Origin: an uncultured Clostridium sp.
Lineage (GTDB): Bacteria; Bacillota; Clostridia; Lachnospirales; Lachnospiraceae
Direction of reading: 5' to 3'
Length of the DNA stretch: 9,520 nucleotides
NCBI GenBank assembly: GCA_945946715.1
Contig: CAMEWU010000084.1
Coordinates: forward strand, 1-9,520
Positions within the stretch are counted from its first letter, which is position 1. Every line of letters begins with the position of its first letter. Made by a program: the position numbers and the translations under genes. Below the pieces are notes generated by a model that did not search any database, was not told the DNA's origin, and saw only the letters and a program-made list of their open reading frames with translations. This document shows, piece by piece, positions 6,619 through 9,520 of this stretch.

Positions 6619-8178
6619 CTATTTCTGTTCTGACTCTGAAGATTGTGATTCATCTGCTCCATTTGCTTCTGTTGTATCTTCCGGCAAAATTGGATTGACA
6701 GGTAATCCTTCTGTAATCATGGCTGTTACATTGGTAATAACCATGGTGTCTGCATCCAGACCGGACAGGATTTCACAGTTATCGATATCACTAACGCCGG
6801 TTTCTACATATTTCTTAACAACAAGATTATCTTCGACTGCATAGACAAAGGTTCCCTCTGTATCTACGTTAATTGCAAGGTTTGGAACTGACATAACATC
6901 CTCAACAGATGCAGTATGTATTACTACCTTTGCATCCAGTCCTAAGATAATATTTTCATCCGGATTCTGAATGGTAACTTCTGCTTCAATATTGGTAGCT
7001 CCGGTAGCAGTAGTTGTTGCGATTTTGCTGATGTAGGTTACTTTTCCGGTATATTCATGATCCAGAAGAGTAACGGTTGCAGTCTGACCCAATGAAACCG
7101 TTTCCATATCCTTTTTTGATAATGGAACGGTTACTTTGATACTGTCTGTGCTGGCAATTGTGAACAATGTCATACCCGGGCCGGTAGTTGCACCTTTTAC
7201 AATATCAACAGAAGCAATAATTCCATCTTTATCAGCTACAATTCCTGCTTTGCCTTCTTCTAATGAAGTGGCAGCAGCTTCTTTTTGCAGATTTGCTAAT
7301 TGATTGGAGATATTTAACTGTTCTTTTTGAGTAGCGGTCAGGATGCCGGCTTCTGCACTGTCAACTAAAGCCTCCTGCTGTGCCAGCTGACTTTGCAGGT
7401 CTGCTAATTCACTGGTTTTTGCAGAAATTGCAGCAGAAATGCTACTGCTTTCATCCGGCAGAGTACTTATGATAGTTTCCAGATTTTGAATGGAAGCCAG
7501 TAACGTATCCCGCTCATTGCAGGCATTGATATAGTCCGGATTGGTAGATAATGTGCTGCTGTCTGTAGTAGAATCCAAAAGGGTTTGTATGGTATCTAAT
7601 ACAGTAGAAAGCTGAGTCCGCTTTTCAGTAAGAGTAACAAGTAAGTCGCTGTTTGGGTCTTCAACAACACTACTATTTTGTAATTCCGTGATTTCGGCTT
7701 CCAGAGTGGAAATCTGTGTTTTTAAGGAAGCAACATTTTTCTTTGCCTGTTCCAAATCAGAACTGGTCTGATTCGATTGTTCGATAGTTGCCTGATTGGT
7801 TAACTGGTTGGAACGGGCAGTCAGAGCAGCCTGATTATACTGATCCTCTAAAGCAGAAGTATCAAAAGTCAGAAGTGTATCTCCTTTTTTAACTGTTTGT
7901 CCTGGACGGATATTGATTTCATCTACGGAAGCAGTGACAGAAGTCGTGTAGGATGTTATATCACCGCTGGAAATAGTTCCGCTGGTAGTAACAGAAGAAG
8001 AGATATCATGGTTTGCCGGTTGCACGACATCTACCGGTGTTCCAAAGTTACTTGACATTTTGGAAATGATAATTCCACCGGCAATAATGACAATTGCCAA
8101 AAGTGCAACGACTGCACAGATGATAATAATTATAACTTTTTTGTTTGATTTCTTATTTGTAGTTATATTTTCAGACAT
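6619..8178 (-). CDS. Membrane-fusion adaptor of the ABC exporter (MacA/YknX-like, HlyD family)
   Basis: This 519-aa protein is anchored by one N-terminal membrane helix (15-39) after a basic stretch, with the rest outside the cell membrane. In order it shows the first lipoyl half (about 82-106, RPGQTVKKGD), a long alpha-helical hairpin (about 110-308, rich in Gln, Leu, Ser and Thr), and the second lipoyl half (310-342, AGIVADKDGIIASVDIVKG). A beta-barrel (346-422) and a membrane-proximal domain (424-495) follow, then an acidic Ser/Glu-rich tail (497-519). The hairpin is much longer than in E. coli MacA, making the protein about 150 residues longer. GGAGG at 8186-8190 lies 7 bases before the ATG. 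It sits between its ATPase and permease genes, with gaps of 24 and 15 bases, so the three are made together. It should form a ring that guides substrate away from the permease. Confidence 0.92.
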   Translation of the reverse strand: MSENITTNKKSNKKVIIIIICAVVALLAIVIIAGGIIISKMSSNFGTPVDVVQPANHDISSSVTTSGTISSGDITSYTTSVTASVDEINIRPGQTVKKGDTLLTFDTSALEDQYNQAALTARSNQLTNQATIEQSNQTSSDLEQAKKNVASLKTQISTLEAEITELQNSSVVEDPNSDLLVTLTEKRTQLSTVLDTIQTLLDSTTDSSTLSTNPDYINACNERDTLLASIQNLETIISTLPDESSSISAAISAKTSELADLQSQLAQQEALVDSAEAGILTATQKEQLNISNQLANLQKEAAATSLEEGKAGIVADKDGIIASVDIVKGATTGPGMTLFTIASTDSIKVTVPLSKKDMETVSLGQTATVTLLDHEYTGKVTYISKIATTTATGATNIEAEVTIQNPDENIILGLDAKVVIHTASVEDVMSVPNLAINVDTEGTFVYAVEDNLVVKKYVETGVSDIDNCEILSGLDADTMVITNVTAMITEGLPVNPILPEDTTEANGADESQSSESEQK

Positions 8179-8202
8179 TTTAAAACCTCCAAATATAATA
8201 AA

Positions 8203-8892
8203 TTAATGTTCTTTGGTAAAATCGGATTCAATTTTACCATCCATAATACGTACGACCCGTTTGGCGTTAGCGGCTATCTGGTCGTCATGAGTTATTAGAA
8301 TAACGGTTCGTCCACTGTCGTGCAGTTCATGAAGAATCTTCATGATTTCTTTGGTGGAACCGGAATCTAAGTTACCCGTTGGTTCATCTGCCAGAATAAC
8401 GGGCGGTTTGGCAGCTATGGCACGTGCTATGGCAACTCTTTGCTGTTGACCGCCACTCATCTCTGACGGTTTATGATGAACTCGATGTTCCAGACCAACA
8501 ATTTTAAGAGCTTCCAGAGAACATTCCCGTCGTTCTTTGGCAGGCATCCCTCGATAAATCAAAGGTAACTCTACATTTTCTAATGCTGTAAGATTAGAAA
8601 TCAGATTAAATCCTTGAAATATGAACCCGATTTGTTTATTTCGAATATCGGACAGTTGATTGTCTGATAAATGGGATACATCCTCTCCGGATAGAATATA
8701 TTGACCGGAAGTGGGGGTATCCAGACATCCAAGCATATTCATGAGCGTGGATTTTCCGGAACCGGATTGCCCGATAATAGCTACGAACTCTCCGGACTGT
8801 ATATCAAGTGATACATCATCCAAAGCACGTACTTCATTTTCGCCCGGATTATAGATTTTCATAATATGTTCAATATGTATGAGTGAATCCAT
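8203..8892 (-). CDS. ABC exporter ATPase, MacB/LolD (YknY-like) type
   Basis: This 229-aa soluble ATP-binding subunit is of standard family length. All motifs are intact: Walker A GQSGSGKST (41-49), Q-loop Gln93 in FIFQGFNLI, signature MSGGQQQR (145-152, Met in place of the usual Leu), Walker B VILADEP (165-171) with Glu170, D-loop NLD (174-176) and switch His202 (LITHDD). The segment YNPGENEVRALDDVSLDI is typical of the MacB/LolD/FtsE branch. It is the first gene of the exporter operon; GGGAG at 8900-8904 sits 7 bases before the ATG. It powers the permease encoded two genes downstream. The promoter at 8958-8986 with its palindromes is the likely control point. Confidence 0.95.
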   Translation of the reverse strand: MDSLIHIEHIMKIYNPGENEVRALDDVSLDIQSGEFVAIIGQSGSGKSTLMNMLGCLDTPTSGQYILSGEDVSHLSDNQLSDIRNKQIGFIFQGFNLISNLTALENVELPLIYRGMPAKERRECSLEALKIVGLEHRVHHKPSEMSGGQQQRVAIARAIAAKPPVILADEPTGNLDSGSTKEIMKILHELHDSGRTVILITHDDQIAANAKRVVRIMDGKIESDFTKEH

Positions 8893-8919
8893 GGTTAACT
8901 CCCTTCTGTTAATTTATTT

Positions 8920-8943
8920 ATGCGCTGGAAATATTTAGCGCAT
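8920..8943 (-). promoter_or_regulatory. Inverted repeat in the leader of the exporter operon
   Basis: ATGCGCT (8920-8926) and AGCGCAT (8937-8943) are perfect inverted arms separated by 10 AT-rich bases. It lies between the predicted transcription start (near 8951) and the ATPase ribosome binding site (8900-8904). It could be a downstream operator for a dimeric regulator or an RNA hairpin in the leader. It has no T-run, so it is not a terminator. Confidence 0.55.
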
Positions 8944-8957
8944 GAAAAGTTTTTGCT

Positions 8958-8986
8958 ATTATATAATGAACGGATAATATCCGCAA
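8958..8986 (-). promoter_or_regulatory. Promoter of the ABC exporter operon
   Basis: Read on the minus strand, TTGCGG (8986-8981) is followed after exactly 17 bases by a perfect TATAAT (8963-8958), about 66 bases before the ATPase start. The ideal -10 box with a weaker -35 box fits a regulated housekeeping-sigma promoter. Confidence 0.7.
8971..8983. promoter_or_regulatory. Palindromic operator candidate inside the exporter promoter
   Basis: CGGATA-A-TATCCG is a perfect 13-bp palindrome with 6-bp arms. It covers part of the -35 box and the spacer of the exporter promoter, where a bound protein would block RNA polymerase. The neighbouring XRE regulator is one candidate binder, but nothing in the sequence proves this. 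Confidence 0.5.
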
Positions 8987-9013
8987 CATTTGATTTGCAA
9001 TTGTTAATTTTTC

Positions 9014-9023
9014 GTAATATTAC
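9014..9023. promoter_or_regulatory. Second palindrome upstream of the exporter promoter
   Basis: GTAATATTAC is a perfect 10-bp palindrome 28 bases upstream of the -35 box, in the AT-rich gap between the XRE gene and the exporter operon. AT-rich palindromes of this length can arise by chance; it may be a further regulator site. Confidence 0.25.
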
Positions 9024-9085
9024 TTAAAAGATTAGCTGAAAATTGGCACTGATTGAAAAGAATCTGAAAGAATTTCTTTAGGTAA

Positions 9086-9313
9086 TTAACCGGAATCATT
9101 TTCTGCCTGTGGATCATATTCCAGAATGTCCCCGGGCTGACAGTGCAATACTTCGCAGATAGCTTCTAAGGTGGAAAAGCGGATGGCACTGATTTTTCCG
9201 GTTTTCATTTTGGATAGATTTACGTTGGATACCCCAACCCGTTCTGATAATTCATTTAAGCTCATTTTCCGGTCTGCCATAATTCGGTCCAATCGTAATA
9301 TAATTTTTCCCAT
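9086..9313 (-). CDS. Small Cro/C1-type (XRE, YozG-like) transcriptional regulator
   Basis: The 75-aa protein is almost entirely one helix-turn-helix domain. The recognition region is about 18-38 (SLNELSERVGVSNVNLSKMKTG), followed by the strongly conserved IRFSTLEAICEVLHCQPGDILEY (44-66), which marks the short Cro/C1 group containing B. subtilis YozG. Such proteins are DNA-binding dimers without a separate ligand domain, and often sit beside a small membrane protein gene of the DUF2975 type. AAGGAG (9326-9321) lies 7 bases before the ATG and overlaps the stop codon of the tiny ORF upstream, pointing to translational coupling. It lies 193 bases ahead of the exporter operon on the same strand, so it may control that operon, itself, or both. 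Its target is not shown by the sequence. Confidence 0.9.
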   Translation of the reverse strand: MGKIILRLDRIMADRKMSLNELSERVGVSNVNLSKMKTGKISAIRFSTLEAICEVLHCQPGDILEYDPQAENDSG

Positions 9314-9324
9314 AGTCTCACTCC

Positions 9325-9414
9325 TTACAATGTTTCATCGGATTCCTGCTGCAACACCGCACCGTATTTGAAAATAAATACTAACGCTAAGATTACCAGA
9401 ATAATAAGTACCAT
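9325..9414 (-). CDS. Tiny hydrophobic ORF coupled to the XRE gene (possible DUF2975 remnant)
   Basis: A 29-codon ORF encodes one membrane helix (residues 1-15, MVLIILVILALVFIF) followed by KYGAVLQQESDETL. Its TAA overlaps the ribosome binding site of the XRE gene, so the two are tightly coupled. The ending resembles, from memory, the C-terminus of DUF2975 membrane proteins that normally accompany this regulator group, so it may be a truncated survivor of one. No ribosome binding site is well placed for the ATG at 9414. The AGAGAGGA at 9438-9431 is instead 9 bases from another ATG (9421), which is out of frame by one base. One fewer G after 9414 would join that start to the hydrophobic frame. 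It is thus either a real microprotein with a poor start or a decayed gene. Confidence 0.5.
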   Translation of the reverse strand: MVLIILVILALVFIFKYGAVLQQESDETL

Positions 9415-9520
9415 ACTTCATATCTATACATCCTCTCTGTTGTGAATAATGATAATTATTTAATGTTCCTTAATTGTTAAATGAAACGCAGTTATTTCAT
9501 TCATCTATCCTTTATTAAAA

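Noticed and set aside
6296..6844. A 182-codon plus-strand open frame across the permease and adaptor genes
   Set aside because: It is antisense to two clear genes, has no ribosome binding site, and its protein has no recognisable domain; it is a shadow frame.
9067..9079. AAAGAA-T-TTCTTT palindrome after the XRE stop as a terminator
   Set aside because: The one-base centre cannot form a hairpin loop with the full stem and no T-run follows on the minus strand.
9458..9482. Inverted repeat ATTTAA / TTAAAT upstream of the tiny ORF
   Set aside because: The arms are pure A/T in very AT-rich DNA, so chance is a sufficient explanation; no clear promoter boxes could be fixed there either.

Overview
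The window looks like a piece of a low-to-mid-GC Gram-positive chromosome, most likely a Clostridia species of the Lachnospiraceae type. This rests on strong purine-rich ribosome binding sites, AT-rich intergenic DNA, an 11-helix SNF-type sodium symporter, and a MacAB/YknXYZ-like exporter whose adaptor is anchored by one N-terminal membrane helix with no outer-membrane partner. It also rests on a small Cro/C1 regulator of the YozG kind. No phage, IS, CRISPR, rRNA or tRNA sequence was seen.

Layout, plus strand first. At 1-136 no gene is recognised. A perfect 12-bp stem terminator (137-171) closes off whatever lies upstream. A good sigma-A-like promoter (206-234) then drives a MutS-related ATPase (275-1813). 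Eight bases later begins a membrane-anchored HD-GYP cyclic-di-GMP phosphodiesterase gene (1822-2851). It is broken in three places: a one-base loss near its start, a 5-bp tandem duplication at the linker, and an in-frame TAA just after the HD motif. Conserved HD-GYP residues are still present on both sides of these lesions, so the gene appears to have died recently. Next is a two-gene unit: a short-chain dehydrogenase/reductase (2925-3728) and a sodium-dependent SNF-family symporter (3779-5185). The symporter's Shine-Dalgarno sequence is separated from its start codon by a small hairpin.

A bidirectional hairpin (5254-5310) separates these from genes on the minus strand. Read in their own direction, the minus-strand genes are a tiny hydrophobic ORF (9414-9325), a YozG-like XRE regulator (9313-9086), then a promoter with palindromes, then a three-gene exporter operon: ATPase (8892-8203), membrane-fusion adaptor (8178-6619) and FtsX/MacB-like permease (6603-5368). 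The exporter genes are 24 and 15 bases apart, each with its own ribosome binding site. The 3' end of the permease gene is followed by degenerate copies of its own last codons.

Functionally the window holds three unrelated modules. One is a MutS-like ATPase with a dead signalling neighbour. One pairs a redox enzyme with a transporter, substrate unknown. One is an export pump probably controlled by the adjacent small repressor-like protein or by another factor acting at the palindrome in its promoter. No clearly new multi-gene system is evident. The strongest points for a second look are the HD-GYP decay, the hairpin in the symporter leader, the unusual residues in the MutS-like and SDR proteins, and the tiny membrane ORF coupled to the XRE regulator.
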